A stretch of DNA of 64,000 nt from positions 62,001 through 126,000 of the forward strand of contig NZ_BANR01000016.1 in NCBI RefSeq assembly GCF_000332975.1, written 5' to 3'. Below the pieces are notes generated by a model that saw only the letters and a list, made by a program, of their open reading frames with translations, made no database searches and had not been told where the DNA came from. Source of the stretch: Gordonia aichiensis NBRC 108223 (lineage in GTDB: Bacteria > Actinomycetota > Actinomycetes > Mycobacteriales > Mycobacteriaceae). Each line of letters starts with the position of its first letter. Position 1 is the stretch's first letter. Below, one piece after another: positions 48,301-57,489 of this stretch. Made by a program: the position numbers and the translations under genes.

Positions 48301-48852
48301 GCGATCGCAGCGCAGACCGACACCTCCATCACCCAGTTGCTCGAGGGCAACATCTCCGACGGAGCGCAGATCACGATCGGCGGCATCATCTCGTCGGTCA
48401 CCCGCAGGGTGAACAAGAAGGGCGAGCCGTGGGCAGCCGTCACCCTTGAAGACATGGTCGGTGGCGTGGAGGTCTACTTCTTCCCCCGGGCATTCCAGAC
48501 CTACGGGATGGACATCGTCGCCGACAACATCGTGTTGGTGAAAGCGCGCGTGAACATGCGCGACGACTCGATGATGATCAGCGCCAACGATCTGGCGGTT
48601 CCCGACCTGAATGCTGCCGGGGCAACCAAACCGGTTGCGCTCACGCTTGCCGCGCGTGCCTGCACTCCCGACCGCATGCAGGCACTCAAGCAGGTCCTCA
48701 CCCGGCACCCGGGTCCGGCGGACGTGCACGTGACACTCATCAGCGACGAGCGCTCGACGGTGCTGAAGCTGACCGAGTCATTGCGTGTCACGCCCAGTTC
48801 GGCACTGATGGGCGATCTCAAGGCGCTACTCGGACCGGCCTGCCTGGGCTGA
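45310..48852 (+). CDS. dnaE1: DNA polymerase III alpha subunit DnaE1
   Basis: Replicative polymerase of 1180 residues. The N-terminal PHP domain ([18 protein letters not shown]) keeps metal-binding histidines H7, H9 and H11; in mycobacteria this domain supplies proofreading. The polymerase core carries PDIDIDFD (417-424) with catalytic Asp residues, [15 protein letters not shown], and later [29 protein letters not shown] beta-clamp motif-like QFDLFGD lies near residue 944, followed by the OB-fold ([18 protein letters not shown]). GTG 45310 follows AGGTGAGAGG. The full-length, non-SOS promoter setting separates it from DnaE2. Confidence 0.97.
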   Translation: MAGSFVHLHNHTEYSMLDGAAKVSPLFAEAKRLGMTAIGMTDHGNMFGASEFYNTAVKNEIKPIIGIEAYIAPESRFNTKRIQWGTRDQKDDDVSGSGAYTHMTMVAENATGLRNLFKLSSLASIEGQLGKWSRMDAELIAEYAEGIIATTGCPSGEVQTRLRLGHDREALEAAAKWQEIFGKENFYLELMEHGLEIERRVRDGLLDIGRKLGIKPVVTNDCHYVTKDHASSHEALLCVQTGKTLSDPTRFKFDGDGYYLKSADEMRAQWDSVIPGACDSTLEIGERVQSYADVFTHRDRMPVFDVPEGESQQTWLRKEVAKGLAERRFAGVEVPEDYQRRANYELDVIIQMGFPAYFLVVGDLIRHAHEVGIRVGPGRGSAAGSLVAWALGITNIDPIPHGLLFERFLNPERVSMPDIDIDFDDRRRGEMVRYATERWGVDKVAQVITFGTIKTKAAIKDSARVQFGQPGFAIADRITKALPPPIMAKDIPVWGITNPEHERFGEATEVRTLIETDPDVKKIYDTAIGLEGLIRNAGVHACAVIMSSEPLTDAIPVWKRAQDGAIITGWDYPSCEAIGLLKMDFLGLRNLTVIGDALENIKLNRGIELDLDTLPLEDTKTYELLAKGDTLGVFQLDGAAMRELLKMMQPTGFEDIVAVLALYRPGPMGVNAHTDYAKRKNGLQQIKPIHPELEEPLKEILAETYGLIVYQEQIMQIAQKVAGYSLGQADLLRRAMGKKKKEILDEAYDGFAEGMRNNGFSQGAITALWDTVLPFAGYAFNKSHAAGYGLVSFWTAYLKANYPAEYMAGLLTSVGDDKDKAAIYLADCRKLGITVLPPDVNESQHNFAAVGADIRFGLAAIRNVGSGVVSSILAARDEKGKFTSFSDYLNKIDVTACNKKVTESLIKAGAFDSLDHPRKGLFLIHVEAVESVIGTKKAEAIGQFDLFGDAGGADDTMAEVFAVKVPDQEWDSKHKLALEREMLGLYVSGHPLSGVEHAIAAQTDTSITQLLEGNISDGAQITIGGIISSVTRRVNKKGEPWAAVTLEDMVGGVEVYFFPRAFQTYGMDIVADNIVLVKARVNMRDDSMMISANDLAVPDLNAAGATKPVALTLAARACTPDRMQALKQVLTRHPGPADVHVTLISDERSTVLKLTESLRVTPSSALMGDLKALLGPACLG

Positions 48853-48862
48853 CCGGCGCGGG

Positions 48863-48868
48863 TACGCT
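48863..48868 (+). promoter_or_regulatory. -10 hexamer of the potassium channel gene
   Basis: TACGCT ends 6 nt before ATG 48875 with no ribosome-binding site. A leaderless transcript starting just after dnaE1 is inferred. Confidence 0.5.
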
Positions 48869-48874
48869 CCATCA

Positions 48875-50551
48875 ATGCCCGGTCACATCATCGTGCACGG
48901 CGCTGACGCACTCACCGAGCGCATCAGTGACGAACTCCGCAGCGCCGGAGCGACCGTCGTGTCGCTGCACGATGCAGCCGAGCTCGTCGACCTCGACGTC
49001 GGGCACGCCGCTGCTGTGGTGTGTCCCGGTTCCGACGACGCGGTCAACCTCGAGATAGCGCTGCTCGCTCGACAACTCAGTGCCACCGTGCGCGTCGTCG
49101 CCAACGTATCCAATGGGGTGCTGCGCGACGCGGTGGCTCTCGGCAACGGCCCGGGTGCCGTCCTCGACGTCGCCGAACTCGCGGGGCCGTCCGTGGTCGA
49201 GGCGTGCCTGGGCCGGACAACTCATCCGATCACCGTCGCAGACAACGAGTTCGTCGTTTCCGGTGCGTACGCGCCGCGGGCTGCGACGTTGCGTGCCTTG
49301 TATGGCGATCTCGCGCCCGTGGCCGTGCTGCGCGGCGAGAACAGCGCCACGCCCGGCGAGGTGGTGCCGTCACCGGGCCGCGACCTCGATGTCGCCGAGG
49401 GCGACTGGGTGACGTTGATCGGCACTCCCGGTCAGCTCGCCGAGCAGCACATCGTCGTCGACCGTGATGCGACGGGTGGGCACCGCAGACACCATCGACC
49501 GCTGCCGCACCGAATTCTCACAGGGCTCAGGGCCTTTCGAGATGACGTCAACCCCAACCTCTTCCGGGCGCTCGGGGTATCGCTCGCACTGCTCCTCGGG
49601 GCGACCGTGCTCCTGCGGTACACCTATCATCGCCCTGGCATGAGCTTCGTCGACGCGCTCTACTTCTCCACCGAGACGATTGCGACCGTCGGATACGGCG
49701 ATTTCAGTTTCGTCGGGCAGCCGACCTGGCTTCGGCTGTTCTCCATCGCGCTGATGTTCGCGGGCATCACGACGACGGCCATCCTCATGGCGTTCATCGC
49801 TGATCTTTTGCTGTCGCAACGTCTCTCGGTGTCCGCTGGGCGTCGCAGGGTGCGCGAGTACTCCGGACACGTCGTCGTGGTGGGATTGGGTTCATTCGGC
49901 ATCCGCGTCGCGGGCGACCTCACGGCGCTTGGCTACGATGTCGCGGTCATCGAGCGCAACGACGACAACCGCTATCTCGACGCAGCCGCCGAACTCGACG
50001 TCCCGGTCGTCTTCGGCGATGCGACGCTGCGTCGAACGCTCTCCGACGCCGGTATCGAACGGGCGCGGGCGGTCGCGGTGCTGACCCATGACGACATGGT
50101 CAACATCGAGACAGGCATCATCGTGCGCGAACTGCTCGGTCGGCGCTGGACGCGCACCGAAGCCAGGCCGGGTGTGCCGGTGGTGATGCGTGTCTACGAC
50201 CAGGCACTGGGCTCGGCGGTCGCCCACCGGTTCGGCTTTCAGAATGTGCGCTCGACCGTCGAACTCGCCGCACCCTGGTTCATCGGCGCCGCACTGGGAC
50301 TGCAGGTGATCGCCACGTTCTCGGCGGGGCAGAGGTCATTCATGGTCGGCGGACTGTTCATCCGGAAGGGGAGTGCACTCGACGGCCTTGCCATGGAGGA
50401 GCTCCCGACGAGAACCCGCATCATTGCCATCGTGCGCGGGGGAGGCTCGATCCTCCATCCCCGACGCGACGACCGTCTCGCCGCTGACGATACCGTCTAC
50501 CTGGTTGGCCCCTATCACGAGCTCTTCGACACACTCCGCGACGGACGGTGA
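48875..50551 (+). CDS. Two-helix potassium channel with TrkA-N/RCK domains
   Basis: A 558-residue membrane protein. Residues ~1-205 form an N-terminal RCK-like regulatory domain. Two transmembrane helices flank the pore loop with the selectivity filter TVGYGD (271-276). A second RCK/TrkA-N Rossmann domain follows (HVVVVGLGSFGIRVAGDLTALGYDVAVIE, with FGDATLRRTLSDAGIERARAVAV) and then a TrkA-C-like end. It should conduct K+ under nucleotide or ion gating. An N-terminal RCK domain before the pore is less usual than the MthK order (pore then RCK). Confidence 0.87.
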   Translation: MPGHIIVHGADALTERISDELRSAGATVVSLHDAAELVDLDVGHAAAVVCPGSDDAVNLEIALLARQLSATVRVVANVSNGVLRDAVALGNGPGAVLDVAELAGPSVVEACLGRTTHPITVADNEFVVSGAYAPRAATLRALYGDLAPVAVLRGENSATPGEVVPSPGRDLDVAEGDWVTLIGTPGQLAEQHIVVDRDATGGHRRHHRPLPHRILTGLRAFRDDVNPNLFRALGVSLALLLGATVLLRYTYHRPGMSFVDALYFSTETIATVGYGDFSFVGQPTWLRLFSIALMFAGITTTAILMAFIADLLLSQRLSVSAGRRRVREYSGHVVVVGLGSFGIRVAGDLTALGYDVAVIERNDDNRYLDAAAELDVPVVFGDATLRRTLSDAGIERARAVAVLTHDDMVNIETGIIVRELLGRRWTRTEARPGVPVVMRVYDQALGSAVAHRFGFQNVRSTVELAAPWFIGAALGLQVIATFSAGQRSFMVGGLFIRKGSALDGLAMEELPTRTRIIAIVRGGGSILHPRRDDRLAADDTVYLVGPYHELFDTLRDGR

Positions 50552-50587
50552 CCTCGATCACCGACGAACTACCTGGCCAGAGGCATG

Positions 50588-50639
50588 CGAAACAAATGTT
50601 TCGGGCGCCCGAACAATTCCTCGCAGGTGGGTCTATACT
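50588..50639 (+). promoter_or_regulatory. Promoter and dyads before the small membrane protein gene
   Basis: CGAAACAAATGTTTCG (50588-50603) is a 16-bp dyad with 7-bp perfect arms, abutting the palindrome GGGCGCCC (50603-50610). TATACT (50634-50639) is a near-consensus -10 30 nt downstream, placing the dyads at and above the -35 region. Confidence 0.5.
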
Positions 50640-50670
50640 CGACACCAAGGCCAAGCGAACGAGGTGTCCG

Positions 50671-50949
50671 ATGACAGTTCTGATCGAGTCCAACGGCTCC
50701 CACCGGAGCCGGGGACGCTCAGTTGATGCCACACACACGATCGAGATCGCCGGAGTGTGCTGGCCCGCACACAAGCTCTACGCGGTGGTCGCTGCCGCCG
50801 TCGCTGCGCTCGTCGTCCTTGTCGTGACCCGGTCACCCGAGAGCGCCGCGTGGTCGTCTGCCGCGACGGGCGTTGCGGTGTGGTTCGCCGTCGGGTGTCT
50901 TACACGCGGTCAGCGGCCGGGGAACGCGGCGACGGATCCGGCCGAGTAA
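50671..50949 (+). CDS. Small two-helix membrane protein
   Basis: A 92-residue protein with a polar N-terminus, then two hydrophobic segments (LYAVVAAAVAALVVLVV and AAWSSAATGVAVWFAVGCL) and a short polar tail. No family recognised. ATG 50671 has GAGGTG (50661-50666) 4 nt upstream and a good -10 (TATACT) at 50634, which supports expression. The last 40 nt overlap the 3' end of the convergent secreted-protein gene. Confidence 0.65.
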   Translation: MTVLIESNGSHRSRGRSVDATHTIEIAGVCWPAHKLYAVVAAAVAALVVLVVTRSPESAAWSSAATGVAVWFAVGCLTRGQRPGNAATDPAE

Positions 50950-51917
50950 CCGCCGGGGATCTCGAAGATCCGTCCGTCGAAGCCTGCCCGGTAGAGGTGT
51001 CCGGCGGAGAAACCGCCTGTCGATCTCCCGTACGACACCACACTCGACAACGGCAGCCCGCTCGCCAGCACGCAGTAGCGTCCGGGTGACGTGATCCGCA
51101 CGATCTGGCCACTCGCGTTGAACGGAACCACCGGTCGGTCGGCGGCGTCGAGTGTCAGCCCGTCCGGTGCCGCTAGCGCGTCGGCGCCACCGAGGGTCAA
51201 CAGACTCTGGATGACGCGGGGGTTGGCGGTGGAGATGCGGCTGACTCCAGGATTGGCGAACGTTCGGGAGACGTAGAGGAAGCTGTCATCGCGGTTCAGT
51301 ACGGCGCCGTTCGCGCTCGGGATGGCGCCCCAGTTGCCCTGTACCGCCCCGGTAGGCGTGATACGGCCGACCAGATTGCCGAAGCCGTTGGTGGCGTACA
51401 CATTTCCGCGTGCCGACACGTCCATTCCATCTGCCGCGGACAGTCCACCGACCCATGGCCGGAGGGCGAGGGTGTTGACGTCGAGGCGAGCGATCGCGCC
51501 CGGACGGATCGCGTCGCCGAGAAACACCCGAGGGTCGGAGCCGTAGCCGACGAGCAGTGTGCCGTCCGGGGCCCATGCAAGCGCTCCGGCGCCGCCGGAG
51601 GGAACCTTGGCGATCGGCACGGCACCCGCGCCGGGACGATCGAGCCGAAACACCCGTCCGCTGACGAGGTCGGTGGTGTATAGCCGCCCGCGTGCATCGA
51701 CGGTCAGCCCTTCCAGGGCTGCGCCGGGGACAGTGCCGACAAGGCGGGCGGGCACCGCGCCGCCCGCGCACGGTACAGCAGCATCGGCAGACCCTGCGCC
51801 GATAGAGGTAGCGGTGACCACCGAAGCCGTGGCTGCGGCGACGGTGGTGACGAGTGCGGTGGTGGCGAGTGCGGCGGTCCGTCGAAGGCCGAGACCGGGG
51901 ATGAGGCGTCGGAACAT
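50910..51917 (-). CDS. Secreted NHL/SMP-30-like beta-propeller protein
   Basis: A 335-residue exported protein. The signal peptide has a basic start (MFRRLIPGLGLRR), a long Ala/Thr/Val core and an ADA-A cleavage region about residue 46. The mature part shows repeated strands of the type LEGLTVDARGRLYTTDLVSGRVFRLD and ADGMDVSARGNVYATNGFGNLVGRIT, resembling NHL/SMP-30 gluconolactonase-like propellers; specific activity unknown. A cysteine pair (one near the mature N-terminus, one near the C-terminus) may form a disulfide. ATG 51917 follows AGGAGG at 7 nt. It is divergent from ilvA and overlaps the convergent small gene. Confidence 0.78.
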   Translation of the reverse strand: MFRRLIPGLGLRRTAALATTALVTTVAAATASVVTATSIGAGSADAAVPCAGGAVPARLVGTVPGAALEGLTVDARGRLYTTDLVSGRVFRLDRPGAGAVPIAKVPSGGAGALAWAPDGTLLVGYGSDPRVFLGDAIRPGAIARLDVNTLALRPWVGGLSAADGMDVSARGNVYATNGFGNLVGRITPTGAVQGNWGAIPSANGAVLNRDDSFLYVSRTFANPGVSRISTANPRVIQSLLTLGGADALAAPDGLTLDAADRPVVPFNASGQIVRITSPGRYCVLASGLPLSSVVSYGRSTGGFSAGHLYRAGFDGRIFEIPGGYSAGSVAAFPGR

Positions 51918-52073
51918 GCCGACCTCCTGCGTGTCGTTCGCCGCGACTGCTGTGAGTCGAGTCGCCACTGTGCTGGACGAAGGAGGTGCCGGCGAGGCCG
52001 CGACGACATGGATGGACGTTTCCGATGCTACGACGATCGGGTCGCCCGACGAGGGATTTTTCGAGGTGAGACG

Positions 52074-53486
52074 ATGGAGTGCGTGAGTACGCACCACCTC
52101 GGAGTCGACAATTCGCAGCCAACGCCGTCGGAGCAGCAGCTTTCCGCCGCCGCGATCGAGGCGGCCGTCGAGCGAATTTCCCCCGCGGTGACGCGCACCC
52201 CGCTCGAGGCGGTGCCGCGCATCTCGGAGGCGTACGGCACGAGGGTCCACGTCAAGCGAGAAGACCTGCAAACCGTGCGGTCCTACAAGATCCGCGGTGC
52301 CTACAACACCATGTCGCTGCTCTCCGACGACGAACGTGCGGCCGGCGTCGTGGCGGCGAGCGCAGGAAACCACGCGCAGGGTGTCGCGTATGCGTGCCGC
52401 ACGATGCAGGTGCCCGGCCGGATCTACGTTCCGACCACGACGCCGAAGCAGAAGCGTGATCGGATCCGTTGGCACGGCGGGGACTTCGTCGAACTCATCG
52501 CGGTCGGCGACACCTACGACGCCGCCGCGGCAGCGGCACAGGACGATGTTCTCCGGACCGGGGCGGCATGGATTCATGCCTTCGACGATCCGCGTACCGC
52601 AGCGGGACAGGGCACCAGCGCGGTGGAGATCGTCGAGCAACTCGGCCGGGTCCCCGATGTCGTCGTCCTTCCGGTGGGCGGAGGCGGTTGTCTCGCGGGC
52701 ATCGCGACCTATCTGCGGTCGAGATCCGAGGACGTCGCGATCATCGGCGTCGAACCGCACGGTGCGGCGTCGCTGTCGGCAGCACTCGTGGCAGGCGGGC
52801 CGGTCACGCTCGAGGAGATCGATCCGTTCGTCGACGGTGCCGCGGTCAAGCGCATCGGAGCACTCGGCCACCAGGTGCTCGCCTCGATGGGAGCAACTGT
52901 CGCTGATCATCCCGAGGTGCGTCGGCAGGTCGCGAAGCAGGGTGGATCGTCGCACGCACCAGTGCTTTCCGTCGATGATCCGCTTGTCGTGACCCCGGGT
53001 ACCACGCACATCACGCACGTCGACGAGGGTGCGATCTGTTCGACGATGCTCGACCTCTACCAGAACGAGGGCATCATCGCCGAGCCTGCAGGTGCGCTCG
53101 CGGTCACGGGCCTGTCGCGATTGTCGCTGCCCGCAGACGCCGACGTGGTCTGCCTGATCTCGGGCGGCAACAACGACGTGTCACGGTATAACGAGATCAT
53201 CGAGCGATCGCTCGTCCACAAGGGACTCAAGCACTACTTCCTCGTCGACTTCCCGCAGGAGCCGGGGGCGCTGCGTCGTTTCCTCGACGAGGTGCTCGGC
53301 CCCGACGACGACATCACCCTGTTCGAATACGTCAAACGCAACAACCGCGAGACCGGCGCCGCCCTCGTCGGTATCGAGCTCGGTGCGCCGGAGGGACTCG
53401 GTGAGCTCATGGAGCGGATGGCGCACACACGGCTCAACTGTGAACGGCTCGAGCCGGGCTCGTCGGCCTACAACTATCTGACCTGA
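52074..53486 (+). CDS. ilvA: Threonine dehydratase (biosynthetic)
   Basis: Pyridoxal-phosphate enzyme converting threonine to 2-oxobutanoate, the first step of isoleucine synthesis. The PLP lysine is K72 in VRSYKIRGAYN; the phosphate-binding glycine loop is PVGGGGCLAG and the C-terminal SGGNND motif closes the catalytic domain. A single ACT-like regulatory region follows (KGLKHYFLVDFPQEPGALRRFLDEVLG, residues ~380-470), which gives feedback control by isoleucine; E. coli IlvA has two. ATG 52074 is 5 nt after GAGGTG; GTG 52083 is an alternative. It is convergent with treZ after 27 nt. Confidence 0.93.
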   Translation: MECVSTHHLGVDNSQPTPSEQQLSAAAIEAAVERISPAVTRTPLEAVPRISEAYGTRVHVKREDLQTVRSYKIRGAYNTMSLLSDDERAAGVVAASAGNHAQGVAYACRTMQVPGRIYVPTTTPKQKRDRIRWHGGDFVELIAVGDTYDAAAAAAQDDVLRTGAAWIHAFDDPRTAAGQGTSAVEIVEQLGRVPDVVVLPVGGGGCLAGIATYLRSRSEDVAIIGVEPHGAASLSAALVAGGPVTLEEIDPFVDGAAVKRIGALGHQVLASMGATVADHPEVRRQVAKQGGSSHAPVLSVDDPLVVTPGTTHITHVDEGAICSTMLDLYQNEGIIAEPAGALAVTGLSRLSLPADADVVCLISGGNNDVSRYNEIIERSLVHKGLKHYFLVDFPQEPGALRRFLDEVLGPDDDITLFEYVKRNNRETGAALVGIELGAPEGLGELMERMAHTRLNCERLEPGSSAYNYLT

Positions 53487-53513
53487 GCCGGCGGGATCGG
53501 CGGCGGACGGCCT

Positions 53514-55517
53514 TCACTGGGGTCCAGGCAGTCGTCGCCCGATCACCACGTTGTGGCCAGGGCTGCGCACGCCGGACTCTGTCACCGCCACGTCGGTCCA
53601 GCTCAGCACGGGATCGATCCGGATGGGCACGTCGACCGCGTCGGAGCCGATCACTGCGAGCACGGTGTGATCGCCGCGGTGCATCGCGCACCACCCCGCG
53701 GTCTCGTCGTAGGTGACATCAACTGAGTCGAACGCCGGTTGGGCGAAGTCGTCGACCGATTTCCGCAGCCCGATGAGTGCCCGGTAGAACTCGAGCACCC
53801 GTGCGTGCGTTCCGATGTCGGGTTCGCTCCAATCGAGCTTCGAGTCGGCGAATGTCTGCGGCGACTGCGGGTCGGGGATCTCCGCGCTGTCCCACCCGTG
53901 TTCGGCGAACTCCGCCTTACGACCCTCGGCGGTCGCGCGACCGAGCTCGGGTTCGGGATGCGAGGTGAAGAACTGGAACGGTGTGCTCGCCGCCCACTCC
54001 TCACCCATGAAGAGCATGGGGGTGAAAGGGGAGAGGAGTACCAGAGCCGCCTTGATGGCCAGCTGTCCCGGATCGAGGTACGCCGACGGACGGTCGCCGA
54101 TGGCTCGGTTGCCGATCTGGTCGTGGTTACAGGTGTAGGCGAGTAGTGCTGCGGCCGGGATCTCGTTGGTCGGTATCGGTCGGCCATGGTGGCGTCGACG
54201 GAAGGACGAATAGGTGCCGTCGTGAAAGAAGCCGCCGCGCAACACCTTTGCCAGGGCCTGATAGCTGCCGAAGTCGGCGTAATAGCCCTGTCGTTCGCCG
54301 GACACCAGGCTGTGGATGGCGTGGTGGATGTCGTCGTCCCACTGCGCCGTCAGGCCGTATCCGCCGCGATCACGCGGTGTGATCAGGCGCGGGTCGTTGA
54401 GGTCGCTCTCGGCTATGAGTGAGAGCGGTCTGCCGAGTTCGGCTGCGAGGGAGTCGGTTTCGAGAGCGAGCTCCTCGAGTATGTGTAGCGCGCGGTGGTC
54501 GTTGAGGGCGTGCACGGCGTCGAGTCGCAGGGCGTCGATGTGGAAGTCGCGGAACCAGCGAAGCGCATTCTCGACGATGTAGTCGCGGACAGTGTCCGAG
54601 TCGGGGCCCGCGAGATTGGGTCCGGCGCCCCACGACGTCGCCCCGTCGCTCAGATACGGCCCGAAGTCGGGCAGATAGTTTCCCGAGGGGCCCAGATGGT
54701 TGTAGACGACGTCGAGAACGACCCCGAGTCCGCGCGCGTGGCATGCGTCGACGAATCGCGCGAGTGCATCCGGTCCGCCGTAGGACTCCTGGACGGCGTA
54801 CCAGTCGACGCCGTCGTATCCCCACCCGACGTCGCCGTTGAACGCGTTGACCGGCATCAGTTCGACGAAGTCGACGCCGAGGTCGACGAGGTGATCGAGT
54901 TTGTCGATCGCGGCGTCGAGTGTTCCGTCGGGTGTGAACGTCCCGACGTGGAGTTCGTAGAGGACCGTCCCCTGCAGGGAACGTCCGCGCCATCCACTGT
55001 CGGTCCAGGCCGACTCGTCGACCTCATGTAAGGCGGACAGGCCGTGCACGCCCTCGGGTTGCCGAACAGACCTGGGGTCGGGCCGAACCGGGGCGTCGCC
55101 GCCTGCATCGTCGCCGTCCGCATTGTCGCCGTCTGCATCGTCGCCGTCTGCATTGTCGCGGAGAACTCTGAAGCCGTATCGGCGCCCGAGTTCTGTTGCA
55201 CCAGTTTTCCGGGGCCCGTCGTGGTTGTGGATGCTCTCGTCGGACCCCCGGATGTCCGACCGATCCTCGGCGTCGACTCGCCACCATTCGGGCGCGTCTG
55301 GCAGTCGCGCCATGGGTAGGCCCTCGCTGTCGGGGGAGTCGGTCACGAGAACGACCGATCGCGCGGTCGGGGCCCACACCTGGACGTCGCCGATGAGACG
55401 AGGTGGCATAAATCGTCTCGATGGTGCGCTCACGTGAACGTTTTCCTCCGCCTTCGGCGTGCCGGTCGCTATGGTGTCTGCGTCTGCGGGGCCGACGGGT
55501 TCGGGGGTCGTGTCCAT
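53514..55517 (-). CDS. treZ: Malto-oligosyltrehalose trehalohydrolase
   Basis: GH13 enzyme that releases trehalose from maltooligosyl-trehalose, the last step of the TreY-TreZ route. A 667-residue protein: N-terminal carbohydrate-binding-like domain, then the (beta/alpha)8 barrel with nucleophile D333 ([12 protein letters not shown]), acid/base E370 (IAESDLND) and the family segment [10 protein letters not shown]. An unusual acidic insert of DGDD-type repeats sits at the end of the N-terminal domain. ATG 55517 lies 6 nt after minus-strand TACGGT (55524-55529). treX and treY, its usual neighbours in M. tuberculosis, are absent; an mce operon lies upstream instead. Confidence 0.92.
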   Translation of the reverse strand: MDTTPEPVGPADADTIATGTPKAEENVHVSAPSRRFMPPRLIGDVQVWAPTARSVVLVTDSPDSEGLPMARLPDAPEWWRVDAEDRSDIRGSDESIHNHDGPRKTGATELGRRYGFRVLRDNADGDDADGDNADGDDAGGDAPVRPDPRSVRQPEGVHGLSALHEVDESAWTDSGWRGRSLQGTVLYELHVGTFTPDGTLDAAIDKLDHLVDLGVDFVELMPVNAFNGDVGWGYDGVDWYAVQESYGGPDALARFVDACHARGLGVVLDVVYNHLGPSGNYLPDFGPYLSDGATSWGAGPNLAGPDSDTVRDYIVENALRWFRDFHIDALRLDAVHALNDHRALHILEELALETDSLAAELGRPLSLIAESDLNDPRLITPRDRGGYGLTAQWDDDIHHAIHSLVSGERQGYYADFGSYQALAKVLRGGFFHDGTYSSFRRRHHGRPIPTNEIPAAALLAYTCNHDQIGNRAIGDRPSAYLDPGQLAIKAALVLLSPFTPMLFMGEEWAASTPFQFFTSHPEPELGRATAEGRKAEFAEHGWDSAEIPDPQSPQTFADSKLDWSEPDIGTHARVLEFYRALIGLRKSVDDFAQPAFDSVDVTYDETAGWCAMHRGDHTVLAVIGSDAVDVPIRIDPVLSWTDVAVTESGVRSPGHNVVIGRRLPGPQ
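55105..55160. repeat. 15-bp tandem repeats inside treZ
   Basis: About 3.7 copies of GCATCGTCGCCGTCT (C/T variants at two sites) start at 55105, 55120, 55135 and 55150. In the treZ frame they encode (A/N)-D-G-D-D units, an acidic linker in the N-terminal domain. Confidence 0.88.
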
Positions 55518-55599
55518 GGCCCAACCGTAGATCCGGAGACGCCGATCCGCCCGACTCGCCAGCGTGTGACCCATCGCACACGCTGTCTGTCGGGCGATG

Positions 55600-55666
55600 T
55601 ATATTACCGCGCAGTTAGATAAGTGGTTGCTGAGGAAGCCGTAATTGTTGGCGTGATGCCAACAAT
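55600..55666 (+). promoter_or_regulatory. Candidate mce promoter and operator
   Basis: A perfect inverted repeat, ATTGTTGGC (55644-55652), GTGAT, GCCAACAAT (55658-55666), lies 75 nt before yrbEA. TATATT (55600-55605) is a possible -10, with no clear -35. The dyad is of the size bound by GntR- or TetR-type regulators; no regulator gene is adjacent. Confidence 0.55.
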
Positions 55667-55741
55667 GGCATGATCTCCGGACGGTGCAGCGCCCCAGGCG
55701 CGCACAACACGGACAGAGGTGGTTGTCATCGAGAGTCGGGC

Positions 55742-56611
55742 ATGAGTGAGACGACGGAGAAGCAGGCTGCGGCGCCCGATCAGGGCGTGACGGTCCGTTC
55801 CCGTCACAATGGGCTGGCGGTGTGGTTCCGCGAGCACGTGGTGGCGTCTTTCGACACCTTCGGTCGGCAACTCGGGTTGTTCGTCGAGGTGTTCCGCACC
55901 CTGTTCGTCGACATCGCCAAGCGAAGGTTTCCGTTCGCCGAGTTCATCCGTCAGTGTGCGTTCATGGCCAGCACATCGGTGTTGCCGACGCTGCTCGTGG
56001 CCATCCCGATCGGCGTCATCGTGTCGATTCAGGTCAGCAACATCGCCGGGCAGATCGGGGCGACGTCGTTCTCGGGTGCAGCCACCGGTCTGGGCGTCAT
56101 CCGCCAGGGCGCGCCGCTGGTGACCTCGCTGCTGCTCGCCGGCGCTGTCGGATCGGCGATCGCCGCAGATCTCGGCTCGCGCACCATCCGCGACGAGATC
56201 GACGCCATGCGCGTGATGGGTGTCAACCCGATCGAACGACTCATCTCACCGCGACTGCTGGCCACGATGGTCGTGAGCTTTCTCCTGTGCGGCTTCGTGT
56301 GCTTCGTCGGCTTCATCACCGGCTACGTGTTCAATGTGTACTTCCAGGGCGGAACCCCGGGCAGTTATACGGGCACCTTTGCGTCCTTCGCCTCGGTGTC
56401 CGATCTATCGTTCGCGCTCATCAAGTCGGTCATCTTCGGAGCGATCGTCGCCATCGTCGCCTGCGACCGCGGACTGTCGACCAAGGGTGGGCCTGCAGGC
56501 GTGGCGAATTCGGTCAACGCGGCCGTCGTCAACTCGGTCCTGTTGTTGTTCACGGTGAACGTCATCCTCACGCAGATGTTCGCCCTACTCGTCCCGACAA
56601 AGGTGGTGTGA
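55742..56611 (+). CDS. YrbEA-type ABC transporter permease (MlaE family)
   Basis: First gene of an mce operon. A 289-residue MlaE-family permease with a polar ~30-residue N-terminus and about five transmembrane helices; conserved [59 protein letters not shown] (the EQ/EID-like coupling helix to the ATPase) and a [14 protein letters not shown] end. Mce systems import lipids such as sterols or fatty acids across the envelope. The ATPase (MceG) is encoded elsewhere, as usual. yrbEB follows after 1 nt. Confidence 0.9.
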   Translation: MSETTEKQAAAPDQGVTVRSRHNGLAVWFREHVVASFDTFGRQLGLFVEVFRTLFVDIAKRRFPFAEFIRQCAFMASTSVLPTLLVAIPIGVIVSIQVSNIAGQIGATSFSGAATGLGVIRQGAPLVTSLLLAGAVGSAIAADLGSRTIRDEIDAMRVMGVNPIERLISPRLLATMVVSFLLCGFVCFVGFITGYVFNVYFQGGTPGSYTGTFASFASVSDLSFALIKSVIFGAIVAIVACDRGLSTKGGPAGVANSVNAAVVNSVLLLFTVNVILTQMFALLVPTKVV

Positions 56612-56612
56612 C

Positions 56613-57479
56613 GTGACGGCATCACGGTATGTGCCACCGGTTCTGCGTCCGCTCGGTGCAGGCAAGATCGTCTTCACCGCGCCGCGTGACGCGCTCGCGG
56701 CGATGGGGCACCTCGTCACGTTCCTGGTCAGGTCGATCGGAGCCGTGCCCCTGACCTTCGTCCATTACCGCAAGGAAGTGTGGCGTCTGCTCTCCGACGT
56801 CGCGTGGGGCAACGGAGCGATCGTCGTGGGCGGCGGCACGGTCGGTGTGATGCTGATCCTCGGTGTCATGGGCGGGGCGACGGTCGGCATCGAGGGCTAC
56901 ACCGCGTTGAACCTGCTCGGTATGGCGCCCGTGACCGGTGGGCTCTCCGCCTTCGCGACCACCCGCGAGATCGGACCACTCCTCGCCGCGACCGCGTTCA
57001 CCGCACAATCGGGGTGCCGGTTTACGGCGCAGCTGGGGTCGATGCGCATCAGCGAGGAGATCGATGCGCTGGAAGCTATAGCGATCCGTCCGATGCCCTA
57101 CCTCGTGACGACGCGCATGCTCGCGGCCGTGATCGCGATCGTGCCGCTCTACTCGGTGTCACTGGCTGCCAATTACTTTGCCTGCCAAGTCATGTTCCAG
57201 CTCCAGAGCGGAAAGGGTGCAGGCGACTATCTTTCCTATTTCGACTCGTTCATCCGTTCACAGGACGTACTGTTCTCCTTTGTCAAGGTGGTCATCTTCG
57301 TACTCCTGACCACGTTCATCCAGTGCTACTACGGCTACTTCGCCTCGGGCGGACCCGAGGGCGTTGGCGTTGCGGCAGGCCACGCGATCCGACTTGCGAT
57401 CATCGTCATCGTCTTCGCGAACCTCATCATGACGCTTGTCTTCTGGGGTATGTCGTCCGGCGTTCGGATATCGGGATGA
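56613..57479 (+). CDS. YrbEB-type ABC transporter permease (MlaE family)
   Basis: Second permease of the mce transporter, 288 residues, paralogous to YrbEA and expected to form a heterodimer with it. The coupling helix is clear (TREIGPLLAATAFTAQSGCRFTAQLGSMRISEEIDALEAI), flanked by about five transmembrane helices. GTG 56613 begins one nucleotide after the yrbEA stop, so the two are translated together. mceA starts 10 nt downstream. Confidence 0.9.
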   Translation: MTASRYVPPVLRPLGAGKIVFTAPRDALAAMGHLVTFLVRSIGAVPLTFVHYRKEVWRLLSDVAWGNGAIVVGGGTVGVMLILGVMGGATVGIEGYTALNLLGMAPVTGGLSAFATTREIGPLLAATAFTAQSGCRFTAQLGSMRISEEIDALEAIAIRPMPYLVTTRMLAAVIAIVPLYSVSLAANYFACQVMFQLQSGKGAGDYLSYFDSFIRSQDVLFSFVKVVIFVLLTTFIQCYYGYFASGGPEGVGVAAGHAIRLAIIVIVFANLIMTLVFWGMSSGVRISG

Positions 57480-57489
57480 GGGGGCGTCG

